DNA from: Arthrobacter ulcerisalmonis | GTDB lineage: Bacteria > Actinomycetota > Actinomycetes > Actinomycetales > Micrococcaceae | NCBI RefSeq assembly: GCF_900609065.1 | Contig: NZ_UXAU01000035.1 | Span: 1-64,000, forward strand | DNA length: 64,000 nucleotides | Direction of reading: 5' to 3' | Shown: positions 35,435-45,142 of the stretch, one piece after another | Position numbering within the stretch: the stretch's first letter is position 1 | Layout: every line of letters begins with the position of its first letter | Program-made: the position numbers and the translations under genes | The notes under the pieces: generated by a model | Databases searched by the model: none | What the model was told of the DNA's origin: nothing | The model's input: only the letters and a program-made list of their open reading frames with translations

Positions 35435-36481
35435 TTAGAATCGAGTCCAGTCGAGGACAACTTTGCCGCCGGTGCCGCTGCGGGCCAGGTCGAAGCCCTT
35501 CTCCCAGTCGGCGGCGGGCAGGACGTCCGTGACCACTGCCGAGATGCCGGCGTTCAGGACGGGGTTTGAGGAGAGCATGGCGCTCATGGCGTACCAGGTT
35601 TCGTACATCTCCCGGCCGTAGATTCCCTTGAGGGTCAGCATGTGCGTGACCACCTTGCCCCAGTCAATGGTGATGTCCTGGCTGGGGAGTCCCAACATGG
35701 CGATCCTGCCACCGTGGTTCATGTTCTCGATCATCTCAGGGAGTGCGGTGGGGTGACCGGACATTTCCATGCCAATGTCGAATCCTTCCCGCATCCCCAG
35801 CTCGCGCTGCGCATCCCGGACCCGGGTGGTGGAGACGTCGATCGCCAGGTCGGCACCGAGCTGCAGCGCCAGGTCCAGGCGCGGCTTGGAGACATCCGTG
35901 ATGGCGATTTTGCGGGCGCCAGCGTGCCGGGCCACCGCAATGGCCATCAGACCGATGGGTCCGGCGCCGGTGATCAGGACGTCCTCGCCCACCAGCGGGA
36001 AGCTCAGTGCGGTGTGCACGGCATTGCCGAACGGATCGAAAATTGCGCCCAGCTCAGGGGTAACGGACGGGTCGTGATGGACCCACACATTGGTCTCGGG
36101 CAGCACCACGAACTCGGCAAACGCGCCATCGCGCTGCACGCCAACACTGACCGTGTGGATGCACATCTGCCGGCGGCCGGCGCGGCAATTGCGGCAAATT
36201 CCGCAAACCACGTGGCCTTCACCGGACACCCGATCGCCCACCTTCACGTCCCGGACGTCGCCACCAACAGCCACCACTTCGCCGTAGAACTCGTGGCCGG
36301 CAATGAGTGGGGCTTCAATGATGCCTTGCGCCCAGGCGTCCCAGGACTGGATGTGCAGGTCAGTGCCGCAGATCCCGGTGGTCATCACCCTGATCTTCAC
36401 CTCTGCCGGTCCAGCCTCGGGCTCGGGCCGATCCACCAGTTCGAAGCCAGCTTGCGGGCCCGCCTTGTACAAAGCCTTCAT
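35435..36481 (-). CDS. tdh: L-threonine 3-dehydrogenase
   Basis: 348 residues, zinc NAD-dependent medium-chain dehydrogenase. Catalytic zinc site: [15 protein letters not shown] and AGHEFYGEV; structural zinc: [15 protein letters not shown]; Rossmann motif [20 protein letters not shown]. Oxidises threonine to 2-amino-3-oxobutyrate, the substrate of Kbl encoded next. It is divergent from a LysR-type gene with 117 bases between, a probable control region for the whole tdh-kbl-oxidoreductase-hutI run. Confidence 0.96.
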   Translation of the reverse strand: MKALYKAGPQAGFELVDRPEPEAGPAEVKIRVMTTGICGTDLHIQSWDAWAQGIIEAPLIAGHEFYGEVVAVGGDVRDVKVGDRVSGEGHVVCGICRNCRAGRRQMCIHTVSVGVQRDGAFAEFVVLPETNVWVHHDPSVTPELGAIFDPFGNAVHTALSFPLVGEDVLITGAGPIGLMAIAVARHAGARKIAITDVSKPRLDLALQLGADLAIDVSTTRVRDAQRELGMREGFDIGMEMSGHPTALPEMIENMNHGGRIAMLGLPSQDITIDWGKVVTHMLTLKGIYGREMYETWYAMSAMLSSNPVLNAGISAVVTDVLPAADWEKGFDLARSGTGGKVVLDWTRF

Positions 36482-36598
36482 TGGCTCCTCCTCATTCTTG
36501 TACGCCAGGTACTGCCATTACAGCGAGCTTGACGGCTTAGCACAACAGCGAATTTCTCAATCGACGATGTAGCTTTTGCTAATGTGTAGACTGGGCGG

Positions 36599-37510
36599 GT
36601 GGAAATACATCAGCTGGAAATCCTGCGGGAACTTGGCGCGCTGGGCAGCGTGAAAGCCGTGGCGGACACTCTCATGGTCACCCCGTCCGCCGTGTCGCAG
36701 CAACTGGCCATCCTGCAGCGCTCCGTGGAGGTGCCCCTGACGCGCAAGGAAGGCAGGAACCTGGTGCTCACCGACGCCGGCCAGGTCCTCGCGGACGCCG
36801 GAGCCGCCGTCGTCAGCGCCATGGCCGACGCCCGGGACGCGATCGGCACCTATCACGGGTCCGCCGTCGGCAGCGTCCGGGTGTGCGGGTTCCACAGTGC
36901 CGGGCAGGCCGTGTTCGCGCCGCTGGCCCGGGCGTTGGACGGACCGGGACAGCCGCGGATTGAGCTGACTGATGAGGACGTGGCGCAGCACGATTTCCCT
37001 GCGCTCACGGCCCGGTATGACCTGGTGCTGGCACACCGGATGGACCACAGTCCGCGCTGGCCGGCTGAACGGGTCACGGTGATTCCGCTGGCGCACGAGC
37101 CGCTCGATGTGGCGCTGCCTGCCGGACATCGGTTGGCGGGGCAGGCAACGGTGAGCGCCGCCGATGTCGCGGCCGAGGCGTGGGTGACCAGCCACACCGG
37201 CTACTCCCCCTCCGACGTGTTGTCCGCCATCGCGGCCGTCTCCAGCACGGAACCAAACATTGTGCACCGGATCAACGACTACTCCACGGTGGCGGCGCTG
37301 GTGGCGGCAGGTGGCGTGGTGGGGCTGCTGCCGCGCTACACGGCGGGGCCAGTGCTGAATCCTGACATTGTGCTGCGGCCGCTGGCCGGGATCAGCACCC
37401 GACGCCGGATCGACTTGTTGGCGCGGCCCGAGAACCTGAAACGCCGGTCGGTGATGATGGTGTGCCGGGCGTTGCAAGACATCGTGGCTGGCCTGGTCCA
37501 GGACGCTTAA
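36599..37510 (+). CDS. LysR-family transcriptional regulator
   Basis: 303 residues. The N-terminal winged helix (HQLEILRELGALGSVKAVAD, TPSAVSQQLAILQ) is followed by a periplasmic-binding-type effector domain. GTG start, no strong Shine-Dalgarno. Being divergent from tdh, it probably activates or represses threonine degradation, as is common for LysR genes next to their targets. Its stop codon is immediately followed by the third long palindrome. The inducer is unknown. Confidence 0.9.
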   Translation: MEIHQLEILRELGALGSVKAVADTLMVTPSAVSQQLAILQRSVEVPLTRKEGRNLVLTDAGQVLADAGAAVVSAMADARDAIGTYHGSAVGSVRVCGFHSAGQAVFAPLARALDGPGQPRIELTDEDVAQHDFPALTARYDLVLAHRMDHSPRWPAERVTVIPLAHEPLDVALPAGHRLAGQATVSAADVAAEAWVTSHTGYSPSDVLSAIAAVSSTEPNIVHRINDYSTVAALVAAGGVVGLLPRYTAGPVLNPDIVLRPLAGISTRRRIDLLARPENLKRRSVMMVCRALQDIVAGLVQDA

Positions 37511-37576
37511 CTCAACTAGGTCGCAGTTGTTGTCGTTTTGAGGGCTCAAAACGACAACAACTGCGACCTAGTTGGG
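37511..37576. repeat. Long palindrome between lysR-type gene and gatB, member 3 of the family
   Basis: Starts at the first base after the lysR-type stop. AACTAGGTCGCAGTTGTTGT and its complement form a perfect stem around GTTTTGAGGGCTCAAAAC. Centre and outer ends (CCCAACTAGGT / CTAGTTGGG) are shared with the two other copies, but the middle of the stem differs. Bidirectional terminator position. Confidence 0.8.
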
Positions 37577-37589
37577 AAAACGGGGGGAA

Positions 37590-39098
37590 CTAGCCTTCCA
37601 CGCCCAACTTCTCGAGGATCAACTCACGGACGCGGCCGGCATCGGCCTGGCCACGGGTGGCCTTCATGACGCCGCCAACAATCGCACCAATCGCCTGGAC
37701 CTTACCGCCGCGGATCTTCTCCGCGACATCCGGCTGGGCCGCCAAGGCTGCGTCAATCGCCTCCAGGAGAGGGCCGTCGTCGGACACCACTGCCAGCCCG
37801 CGGGCGGCAACGATCTCCTCCGGGGTTCCTTCGCCGGCCAAGACACCGTCCAGGACCGCCGACGCCATCTTGTTGTTGATCTTGCCGTCCTCAACCAGGC
37901 GGTTCAACGTCACGATCGTGGCGGGTTCCACACCCAGCTGACCTGGATCGACATCGGCGTTCTTGGCTCGCCCCACGATCTCGCCCATCCACCATTTGCG
38001 GGCCACCGAGGCGGAAGCGCCTGCAGCGATGGTTTCTTCGATCTCGTCCAGGACGCCAGCGTTGACTACGTCGCGGAACTCCAGCTCGGAGTAGCCCCAG
38101 TCAGCTTGCAGCCGCTTGCGGCGGGCAGCCGGCGGCTCAGGGAGCGTAGCGCGCAGCTCTTCGACCCACTCACGAGACGCCACCACGGGAACCAGATCGG
38201 GTTCCGGGAAGTAGCGGTAGTCATCTGCGTCAGATTTGGGCCGGCCCGAGGTGGTGCTTCGAGTTTCCTCGTGCCAGTGCCGGGTCTCCTGGATGACCGG
38301 GTTGCCGGCGTCCAGGACGGCGGCGTGGCGCTGAATCTCGTAACGGACGGCGTGTTCGACGGCGCGCAGCGAGTTAACGTTCTTGGTCTCGGACCGGATG
38401 CCGAACCTTTCCCGGCCGTGCGGGCGGAGCGAAACGTTGGCGTCGCAGCGCACGTTGCCGCGCTCCATCCGGGCGTCGGACACGCCAAGGTTTTTGACGA
38501 TCTCACGAACGGCAGCGACGTAGGCCTTAGCAAGTTCGGGGGCTCGTGAACCGGCGCCCTCGATGGGCTTGGTGACGATTTCCACCAACGGAACGCCTGA
38601 ACGGTTGTAGTCCACCAAGGAGAAGTCGGCACCCTGGATCCGGCCAGCCGCACCACCCTTGTGGGTCAGCTTGCCAGCGTCTTCTTCCATGTGTGCGCGC
38701 TCGATTTCCACGCGGAAGACTGTGCCGTCGGCCAGTTCAATGTCCAGGTACCCGTCGTACGCAATGGGGTCCTCGTACTGGGAGGTCTGGAAGTTCTTGG
38801 GGGTGTCCGGGTAGAAGTACTGCTTTCGGGCAAACGTGCAGGATTCGGCGATCTTGCAGTTGAGGGCCAGGCCAATCTTGATGGAGGACTCGATGGCCTT
38901 CCCGTTCACCACGGGCAGGACGCCGGGCAGGCCGAGGTCCACCTCGTTGACGTTGGTGTTGGGCTCGTCACCAAACACGTTCGGGGCGGAGGAGAACATC
39001 TTGGTCTTGGTGTTGAGCTCCACGTGGACCTCGAACCCCAGGACGGGATCGTACTTCTCCATGGCCTCTTCGAAGCTCAGGGTTGCGTCGGTGCTCAT
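37590..39098 (-). CDS. gatB: Aspartyl/glutamyl-tRNA amidotransferase subunit B
   Basis: 502 residues, the tRNA-binding kinase subunit that activates misacylated Glu-tRNA(Gln) or Asp-tRNA(Asn). DPVLGFEVHVELNTKTKMFS, DYNRSGVPLVEIVTKP and SLRPHGRERFGIRSETKNVN are diagnostic, with the YqeY-like tail at 350-502. The ATG shares one base with the gatA stop (TAATG), so translation is coupled. The start MSTDATLS is chosen; 24 upstream residues overlap gatA. Confidence 0.97.
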   Translation of the reverse strand: MSTDATLSFEEAMEKYDPVLGFEVHVELNTKTKMFSSAPNVFGDEPNTNVNEVDLGLPGVLPVVNGKAIESSIKIGLALNCKIAESCTFARKQYFYPDTPKNFQTSQYEDPIAYDGYLDIELADGTVFRVEIERAHMEEDAGKLTHKGGAAGRIQGADFSLVDYNRSGVPLVEIVTKPIEGAGSRAPELAKAYVAAVREIVKNLGVSDARMERGNVRCDANVSLRPHGRERFGIRSETKNVNSLRAVEHAVRYEIQRHAAVLDAGNPVIQETRHWHEETRSTTSGRPKSDADDYRYFPEPDLVPVVASREWVEELRATLPEPPAARRKRLQADWGYSELEFRDVVNAGVLDEIEETIAAGASASVARKWWMGEIVGRAKNADVDPGQLGVEPATIVTLNRLVEDGKINNKMASAVLDGVLAGEGTPEEIVAARGLAVVSDDGPLLEAIDAALAAQPDVAEKIRGGKVQAIGAIVGGVMKATRGQADAGRVRELILEKLGVEG

Positions 39099-40666
39099 TA
39101 CTTTGCCTCCTGGGTTTCGAGTGCCGTGGCGGCAAGCTCGGGGGCCTGGGCCAGCAGCGGGCCACCCCATTTTTCTTCCAGCAACGTTTCCAGGACAGCA
39201 CCCACCCGGTACAGGCGGGCGTCCTCGCGGGCCGGGGCCAACAGCTGGATCCCCACGGGCAAGCCGTCCTCGTCCGCCAGGCCACCGGGCAGCGAGATAC
39301 CCGGGATGCCCGCCAGGTTGGCGGGGATGGTGGCGACGTCGTTAAGGTACATGGCCAGCGGATCGTCGAGCTTTTCGCCGAGCTTGAACGCCGTGGTGGG
39401 CGCCGTGGGCGAAATCAGCACGTCAGCCTGGGCAAACGCGGCGTCGAAGTCGCGCTGGATCAGGGTGCGGACCCGCTGGGCGGAGCCGTAGTAAGCGTCG
39501 TAGTAGCCTGCGCTCAAGGCGTAGGTGCCCAGGATGATCCGGCGCTTGACCTCGTCGCCGAAGCCGGCCGCACGGGTGGCAGCCATGACGCGTTCGATGG
39601 TAAGTGGCGGCTCGGTGGGTAGTACCCGCAGACCGAACCGCACGCCGTCGAACTTTGCCAGGTTGGACGAGGCCTCTGAAGGCATGATCAGGTAGTAGGC
39701 ACCCAGCGCGTACTGGAAGTTGGGGCAGGACACCTCGACGATCTCGGCACCAGCGTTGCGCAACAGCTCCAGCGACTCGTTGAAGCGGTTTTCGACGCCG
39801 GCCTGGTAGCCCTCGCCGTGCAGTTCCTTGATGATTCCAATCCGGAGTCCTGCGACGCTGCCGTTGCGGGCAGCGCTAGCCAGGTCCGCAAGTGGTTCCG
39901 GCAGTGAGGTGGAGTCCTTGGGATCGTGCCCGCCAATGACCTGGTGCAGCAGTGCGGAGTCAAGCACGGTCCGGGTGACAGGGCCGATCTGGTCCAGCGA
40001 GGATGCCATGGCAATGGCACCGTAGCGGGACACGCTGCCGTAGGTGGGCTTCACGCCAACGGTGCCAGTGACGGCGCCAGGCTGGCGAATGGAGCCACCG
40101 GTGTCGGTGCCCAAAGCCAGCGGCGCTTCGAAGGCGGCGACGGCGGCAGCGGAACCGCCGCCGGACCCGCCGGGGATCCGGTCCAGGTCCCACGGGTTGC
40201 GGGTGGGACCAAACGCAGAGTGTTCCGTGGAGGAACCCATGGCGAATTCGTCCAGGTTGGTCTTACCTAAGATGGGCATCTTGGCCGCGCGGATCCGCTC
40301 GATGACGGTGGCGTCGTACGGGCTGTGCCAGCCCTCCAGGATCTTCGATCCGGCAGTGGTTGGCTGTCCCACGGTGACAATCAGGTCCTTGATGGCGATG
40401 GGCACGCCAGCCAGTTCGTGCAGCGCCGCAGCGTCGGCACCACCGGCGGCGCGGATGGCGTCCACCTCGGCGGCGACGGCGAGCGCTTCGTCGGTGTTGA
40501 CGTGCAGGAAGGCTTTGACGCCGCGAGCGCCACCATCCACTGCGGCAATCCGGTCCAGGAAGGCCTGAGTAAGTGCAACGGAGGTGATCTCGCCGGCGGC
40601 GAGCTTCGCGGCGAGTTCCGCGGCGGAGAGACGGATCAACGTCTCAGCAGAGTTCAGTTCAGTCAT
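39098..40666 (-). CDS. gatA: Aspartyl/glutamyl-tRNA amidotransferase subunit A
   Basis: 522 residues, the glutaminase subunit of the amidase-signature family. The Ser-cisSer-Lys triad is visible: Lys in [12 protein letters not shown], the cis-Ser in [14 protein letters not shown] and the nucleophile in [13 protein letters not shown]. It releases ammonia from glutamine and feeds it to GatB. Two bases separate its ATG from the gatC stop. Confidence 0.97.
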   Translation of the reverse strand: MTELNSAETLIRLSAAELAAKLAAGEITSVALTQAFLDRIAAVDGGARGVKAFLHVNTDEALAVAAEVDAIRAAGGADAAALHELAGVPIAIKDLIVTVGQPTTAGSKILEGWHSPYDATVIERIRAAKMPILGKTNLDEFAMGSSTEHSAFGPTRNPWDLDRIPGGSGGGSAAAVAAFEAPLALGTDTGGSIRQPGAVTGTVGVKPTYGSVSRYGAIAMASSLDQIGPVTRTVLDSALLHQVIGGHDPKDSTSLPEPLADLASAARNGSVAGLRIGIIKELHGEGYQAGVENRFNESLELLRNAGAEIVEVSCPNFQYALGAYYLIMPSEASSNLAKFDGVRFGLRVLPTEPPLTIERVMAATRAAGFGDEVKRRIILGTYALSAGYYDAYYGSAQRVRTLIQRDFDAAFAQADVLISPTAPTTAFKLGEKLDDPLAMYLNDVATIPANLAGIPGISLPGGLADEDGLPVGIQLLAPAREDARLYRVGAVLETLLEEKWGGPLLAQAPELAATALETQEAK

Positions 40667-40668
40667 TG

Positions 40669-40965
40669 TTATGCCTCATCCAGGATGGCCGGAACCTTGA
40701 AACGGTTGTCGTCGGAGTCCGGGGCCCCGGAGAGCGCCTGCTCTGCGGTGAAGGTGTGGCCCACCACGTCGTCCCGGAAGACGTTGGTCAGCGGGATCGG
40801 GTGGGACGTTGCGGGAACGTCGTTCCCGGCAGCTTCGCTGACGGATTTGACCGAATCGACGATGACGGCGAGTTCGCCGGCCATCGTGTCCAGCTCTTGG
40901 TCGGTCATCTCGATGTGAGCGAGTCGCGCCAGGTGCGCAACATCGTCACGGTTGATCGCAGCCAT
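40669..40965 (-). CDS. gatC: Aspartyl/glutamyl-tRNA amidotransferase subunit C
   Basis: 98 residues, the small subunit that wraps GatA and GatB together. [20 protein letters not shown] is the family opening and RDDVV near residue 70 the second block. GGGGAGATCC precedes [11 protein letters not shown]. First gene of gatCAB. Its upstream region carries GAACAA-N7-TTGTTC (40999-41017), of unknown meaning. Confidence 0.96.
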   Translation of the reverse strand: MAAINRDDVAHLARLAHIEMTDQELDTMAGELAVIVDSVKSVSEAAGNDVPATSHPIPLTNVFRDDVVGHTFTAEQALSGAPDSDDNRFKVPAILDEA

Positions 40966-41043
40966 GGATCTCCCCTGCAAGTTCAAAGTGTTGGTCTAGA
41001 ACAAGTACGAATTGTTCCCGATCCAGTCTAGTGGGCAAAGAGC

Positions 41044-41085
41044 AATGCCCGTCTGACGACCCCCAGCGGGCGTCAGACGGGCATT
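41044..41085. terminator. Terminator after the citrate transporter
   Basis: AATGCCCGTCTGACG and CGTCAGACGGGCATT pair perfectly over 15 bases around a 12-base loop; the reverse strand continues GCTCTTT. Confidence 0.8.
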
Positions 41086-41128
41086 GTCTTCCTGCGCTGG
41101 CCGGAGCCTGCTGCAGGAAGCCTCAAGA

Positions 41129-42616
41129 TTAGCCGATTCCCACGGCTCCGGTGAGGACGCCGATTCCCAGCATCACCAGGGAGATCACGGCGGTGCGCCA
41201 CAGGACCTTCTTGTGGTGGTCGCCGAGGTCCACCTTAGCCAGCGAAACCAGCAGCAGGATGGCCGGAACCAGCGGGCTCTGCAGGTGGAACGGTTGGCCG
41301 GTGATGGAGGCCCGGGCCATGTCCGCGGCGGGGATGCCGTAGTGGCTGGCCGTCTCCGCCAAGACCGGGAGGACGCCGAAGTAGAAGGCGTCGTTGCTCA
41401 TGAAGAACGTCATGGGGATGGAGAGCACGCCCGTGATGATGGCCAGGAACGGGCCCATGCTGCTGGGGATGATCTGGACCAGCCATTCGGACATCGCTGC
41501 CACCATGCCCGTGCCGGTGAGGACGCCGGTCAGCACTGCTGCGGCCATGACCATGCTGACCACTGCCACGATCGAGGAGGAGTGGGCCACCAGCTGTTCA
41601 GCCTGTTCCTTGACCCGGGGGAAGTTCACCAGCAGGGCGATGGCGGAGCCCACCATGAAGACGTAGGGCAGCGGCACCAAGTCGGCCACCAGCATGGCCA
41701 TCACGGCCACGGTCAGGCCCAGGTTGAACCAGAACAGGTGCGGGCGGAGGGTCTTGCGGTTGGGATCCAGGGCGGTATCGGCCAAGCCGTGGCCGTGATC
41801 CCCGTCAGGAGCGTCGGTGCGTTCCAGAACGGCGACGGAGGAGCCGTCGACGGCGGGGGCTGCTCCGCCGGGAGTGCTACCCTTGCGTCCGGGGGTTCGG
41901 GTTGCGGTGCCCCCGGTTACGGAGGCACCTGCGGGGGTGCCGCCGTCGAACGTTCCGTTGGAATCAGTGGCACCCGGGGTGGCCCAGAGTCCCGGCTCGG
42001 TGGCGCGGAGGCGGTTGCGTTCCTGCAGGCCCAGGAGCCAGGCGAAGACCATGACCACCACGAGGCCGCCGATCAGGGACGGAATCATGGGGACGAAGAC
42101 ATCGTTGACATCGATCTTGAGGGCGGTAGCGGCGCGGGCGGTGGGGCCACCCCACGGGACGATGTTCATGGTGCCGTTGGCGAGGCCGGCGACGCAGGTG
42201 AGGACCACGGGGCTCATCTTCAGGCGAAGGTAGACCGGCAGCATGGCCGCGGTGGTGATGATGAAGGTGGTGGAGCCGTCCCCGTCCAGGGAAACCGCTG
42301 CGGCGAGGATGGCGGTGCCCAAGACCACTTTGGCGGGGTCGTTACCCAGCCTGCGGAGGATGAACTTGACCAGCGGGTCGAAGAGGCCCACATCGATCAT
42401 CAGGCCGAAGTAGATGATGGCGAACATCAGTAGGGCGGCCGTGGAGGTCATGGATTTCATGGACTCCAGGACCATGTCGCCAATGCCCAGGCCGGCGCCG
42501 GCGAAAAGTCCAAAGATGGTGGGGACGATGATGAGCGCCAGCACTGGCGTCAACTTCTTCGTCATGATCAGCACCATGAATACCGCGATCATTGCGAATC
42601 CAAGTATTACCAGCAC
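41129..42616 (-). CDS. CitMHS-family citrate/metal-citrate transporter
   Basis: 495 residues, about twelve helices. The opening VILGFAMIAVFMVLIMTKKL, LDGDGSTTFIITTAAMLPV and MNIVPWGGPTARAATALKID are CitMHS hallmarks; MTFFMSNDAFYFGVLPVL is the second-half signature. A flexible Gly/Thr/Pro-rich loop (about 205-270) splits the halves. GTG at 42616 is chosen because AAGGAG precedes it; the frame runs on upstream only as noise. Divergent from a CitA/CitB-type two-component system that probably induces it on citrate. Confidence 0.93.
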   Translation of the reverse strand: MLVILGFAMIAVFMVLIMTKKLTPVLALIIVPTIFGLFAGAGLGIGDMVLESMKSMTSTAALLMFAIIYFGLMIDVGLFDPLVKFILRRLGNDPAKVVLGTAILAAAVSLDGDGSTTFIITTAAMLPVYLRLKMSPVVLTCVAGLANGTMNIVPWGGPTARAATALKIDVNDVFVPMIPSLIGGLVVVMVFAWLLGLQERNRLRATEPGLWATPGATDSNGTFDGGTPAGASVTGGTATRTPGRKGSTPGGAAPAVDGSSVAVLERTDAPDGDHGHGLADTALDPNRKTLRPHLFWFNLGLTVAVMAMLVADLVPLPYVFMVGSAIALLVNFPRVKEQAEQLVAHSSSIVAVVSMVMAAAVLTGVLTGTGMVAAMSEWLVQIIPSSMGPFLAIITGVLSIPMTFFMSNDAFYFGVLPVLAETASHYGIPAADMARASITGQPFHLQSPLVPAILLLVSLAKVDLGDHHKKVLWRTAVISLVMLGIGVLTGAVGIG

Positions 42617-42773
42617 GGCCGGCTCCTTACGTGTGTTCAGCGCCACATCGGTGTGACGCGTGCTACAGACTGTAGGGCGGCCGCAACACCGGCCGTGCCT
42701 TTGGCTCAATTGATTGGCATACTGCTTATTGGGAGCATTTTGCTCATTGTGCTCACACCCGTCGAGGAGGACC

Positions 42774-44483
42774 ATGCCGCGCCCTGCGCTCCGTACACCG
42801 TTGCGGTTCTCGACCCAGACGCTCCTGCTGCAGCTGGGCGTGGTGCTGTTGGTGGTATTCCTCAGCACCGCCGTGCATGCGTGGCTGACTTTTGACCGGG
42901 TGGGCGGCGACGCCGAAAACCAGGCGTTGACGCTGGCCAGGACTGTTGCTGCGGACCCTTCGATCCGCGCGGACGTGCTGGCGATCAGTGCCGAAGAGGG
43001 CACCCCGCCCGCCGCTGAGCTGGTGAAGGGCACGCTGCAGGAAGCGGCGGAAGCCGTGCGGGCACGGACTGGTGCGCTGTTTGTGGTGATCACGGACGAG
43101 ACCGGACTGCGGCTCGCGCACCCTGACCCCACCCGGTTGGGCGAAGGGGTCAGCACGGATCCGTCCGAGGCCCTCTCCGGCCAGGAGATCACCACGAGGA
43201 ACACCGGAACGTTAGGCCCTTCCGCCGGCGCCAAGGTTCCGGTCTACGCACCCAACAGCAGCACCGTGGTGGGCGAGGTCAGCGTGGGCTACTCGATGGA
43301 GACGGTAGGCCAGACCGTTGCAAGGGATATTGGCCCGGTGGGCTTCACTGCCGCCGGGGCCCTAGGCGTGGGCGTGCTGGGGTCTTTCCTGTTGCGGCGT
43401 CGGTTGCAGCGGCTCACGCTCGGGCTGGAGCCGGAGGAGATCAGCACCATGGTCCACGATCAGGTGGCCGTTTTGCAGGGCGTGGACGACGGCGTCATCG
43501 GCGTCAGTCCCGACGGCCGGATCTCCGTTTTCAACGCCGCCGCCCAACGGCTCCTGGGGCTCCCGGACCTGACCGGGACCCGCTGGGCTGATGCCCCCGT
43601 CCCGGAGCAGCTCGCCTCACTCACCCTGCCCAGCTACGCCGGCCCGGAGGCCCTCGAACTGGTGGCGAACGGTCAGGTTCTGGTGGCGAACGCCCGGAAG
43701 GCACTGCACCGCCGGGAGGACCTGGGCTGGGTGCTCATGTTGCGCGACCGGACGGAGCTGCAGCAACTCACCCGCCAGCTCGATGCCGTGGGCACCATGT
43801 CCACGGCGCTGCGGGCGCAGCGGCACGAATTCGCCAACCAGCTGCACACTCTCGCTGGATTCATGAGCATCGGCCAGCATCAGCAGGCACGCGAATACTT
43901 GGGCGGGCTGGCCGCCACGGGACCGCTCCGCTTCCCGGTGGACCAGGCCGAACTGCTCCAGGACCCGTACCTGCAGGCCTTTGTGGGCGCCAAGGGGGTG
44001 GAGGCTCACGAACGCGGCGTGGCCCTCCGGATCGGCCCCGAAACCCTGGTGCGCGGCCAGGTCATGGAGCCCCAGGATGTCACCACCGTCCTGGGGAACT
44101 TGATCGATAACGCCGTCAACGCTGCCGTGGCTGGTTCGGCGACGGAACGCTGGGTGGAGGTGGAGGTCCTTGATGGGGCAGCGGACGACGGCGGGACGCT
44201 CCACATTGTGGTGGCCGACTCCGGGAATGGCCTCGCCGCCGGAACGGGACCCGAGGACGTCTTTGCCGCAGGCTTCACCACAGCAGCTGGGCCGGTCCGG
44301 GCTGGCGGCGGGCAGGGCTTTGGCCTGGCCTTGGCCCGACAGTTGGCCAGGCGGCGTGGCGGGGACGTCACCCTCTTGGCAGCCGGCGGGCCTGGTGGGC
44401 CGGGCGCCGTTTTCATGGCCGTGTTGCCGGGCACCCTTGCGCTGCCCGGCGCAGCAGAACAATCAAAGGACAGGCATGAGTGA
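42774..44483 (+). CDS. Sensor histidine kinase, CitA/DcuS type
   Basis: 569 residues, membrane sensor. A first helix (about 20-40) and second helix (about 195-215) enclose an extracytoplasmic sCache-like domain that in this family binds citrate or a dicarboxylate. A PAS domain follows (230-330), then LRAQRHEFANQLHTLAGF with the phosphorylated His, and the ATPase boxes LGNLIDNAVNAA, VVADSGNGLAAG and GGGQGFGLALARQL. ATG supported by GAGGAGG. Overlaps the response regulator gene by eight bases. Confidence 0.94.
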   Translation: MPRPALRTPLRFSTQTLLLQLGVVLLVVFLSTAVHAWLTFDRVGGDAENQALTLARTVAADPSIRADVLAISAEEGTPPAAELVKGTLQEAAEAVRARTGALFVVITDETGLRLAHPDPTRLGEGVSTDPSEALSGQEITTRNTGTLGPSAGAKVPVYAPNSSTVVGEVSVGYSMETVGQTVARDIGPVGFTAAGALGVGVLGSFLLRRRLQRLTLGLEPEEISTMVHDQVAVLQGVDDGVIGVSPDGRISVFNAAAQRLLGLPDLTGTRWADAPVPEQLASLTLPSYAGPEALELVANGQVLVANARKALHRREDLGWVLMLRDRTELQQLTRQLDAVGTMSTALRAQRHEFANQLHTLAGFMSIGQHQQAREYLGGLAATGPLRFPVDQAELLQDPYLQAFVGAKGVEAHERGVALRIGPETLVRGQVMEPQDVTTVLGNLIDNAVNAAVAGSATERWVEVEVLDGAADDGGTLHIVVADSGNGLAAGTGPEDVFAAGFTTAAGPVRAGGGQGFGLALARQLARRRGGDVTLLAAGGPGGPGAVFMAVLPGTLALPGAAEQSKDRHE

Positions 44484-45141
44484 GGACTTCCGCGTTTTGA
44501 TCGTGGATGATGACTTCCACGTGGCTAAATTGCACGCAGCCTATGTGGATTCGGTGGCCGGATTCTTGGCGCTGGCTCCGGTGGGAACGGCGTCGTTGGC
44601 GCGCCAGGCCATCCACAGCCTCCGTCCGGACCTGGTGCTGCTGGACGTCTACTTGCCGGATGCGTCTGGTCTTGACCTTCTGCAGCAGTTGGATGTGGAC
44701 ACCGTAATGCTCAGCGCCGCCTCGGATCCAGCGTCGGTTCGGTTGGCGCTGCGCCGCGGCGCCTTGGGCTACCTATTGAAGCCGTTCACCGCTGACGCAC
44801 TGTCCCAGCAATTGCGCTCCTACGCCAGGTTCCGGCGGCTCCTGAGCCAGCCCGGCGCCCTGGACCAGGACGGGGTGGAGCGCGCCAAACGGGCGCTGAT
44901 CCCGGGGGACGTGACGCCGTCGGCCAAGCCGCGCTCAGCCACCGAGGCGGCGGTGCTGGAATCCCTGGTGGTGGGTGAACAGTATTCTGCCGCTGAGGTG
45001 GCCGGCCGGGTTGGAGTATCCCGTGCCACCGCGCAACGGTACCTGTCCTCGCTGGCTGACGACGGCGCCGTGGACATCCAGCTGCGGTACGGCACCACCG
45101 GCAGGCCGGAGCACCGCTACGGTCTGCCGGGGACGCCGTAG
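44476..45141 (+). CDS. Response regulator, CitB/DcuR type
   Basis: 221 residues. Receiver domain with acidic pair Asp11-Asp12 (VLIVDDDFHVAK), phosphoacceptor Asp57 (LVLLDVYLPDASG) and Lys102 (YLLKPFTA). The C-terminal helix-turn-helix is YSAAEVAGRVGVSRATAQRY, as in the CitB/DcuR group. Probably activates the divergent citrate transporter. Convergent with ridA-like gene with a single base between stops. Confidence 0.93.
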   Translation: MSEDFRVLIVDDDFHVAKLHAAYVDSVAGFLALAPVGTASLARQAIHSLRPDLVLLDVYLPDASGLDLLQQLDVDTVMLSAASDPASVRLALRRGALGYLLKPFTADALSQQLRSYARFRRLLSQPGALDQDGVERAKRALIPGDVTPSAKPRSATEAAVLESLVVGEQYSAAEVAGRVGVSRATAQRYLSSLADDGAVDIQLRYGTTGRPEHRYGLPGTP

Positions 45142-45142
45142 G

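Noticed and set aside
41084..42433. 449-residue forward frame opposite the citrate transporter
   Set aside because: Gly/His/Gln-rich antisense frame without a domain.
42617..43234. 200-residue N-terminal extension of the citrate transporter
   Set aside because: It crosses the divergent promoter and the kinase gene and has Ser/Arg-rich noise; GTG at 42616 has AAGGAG.
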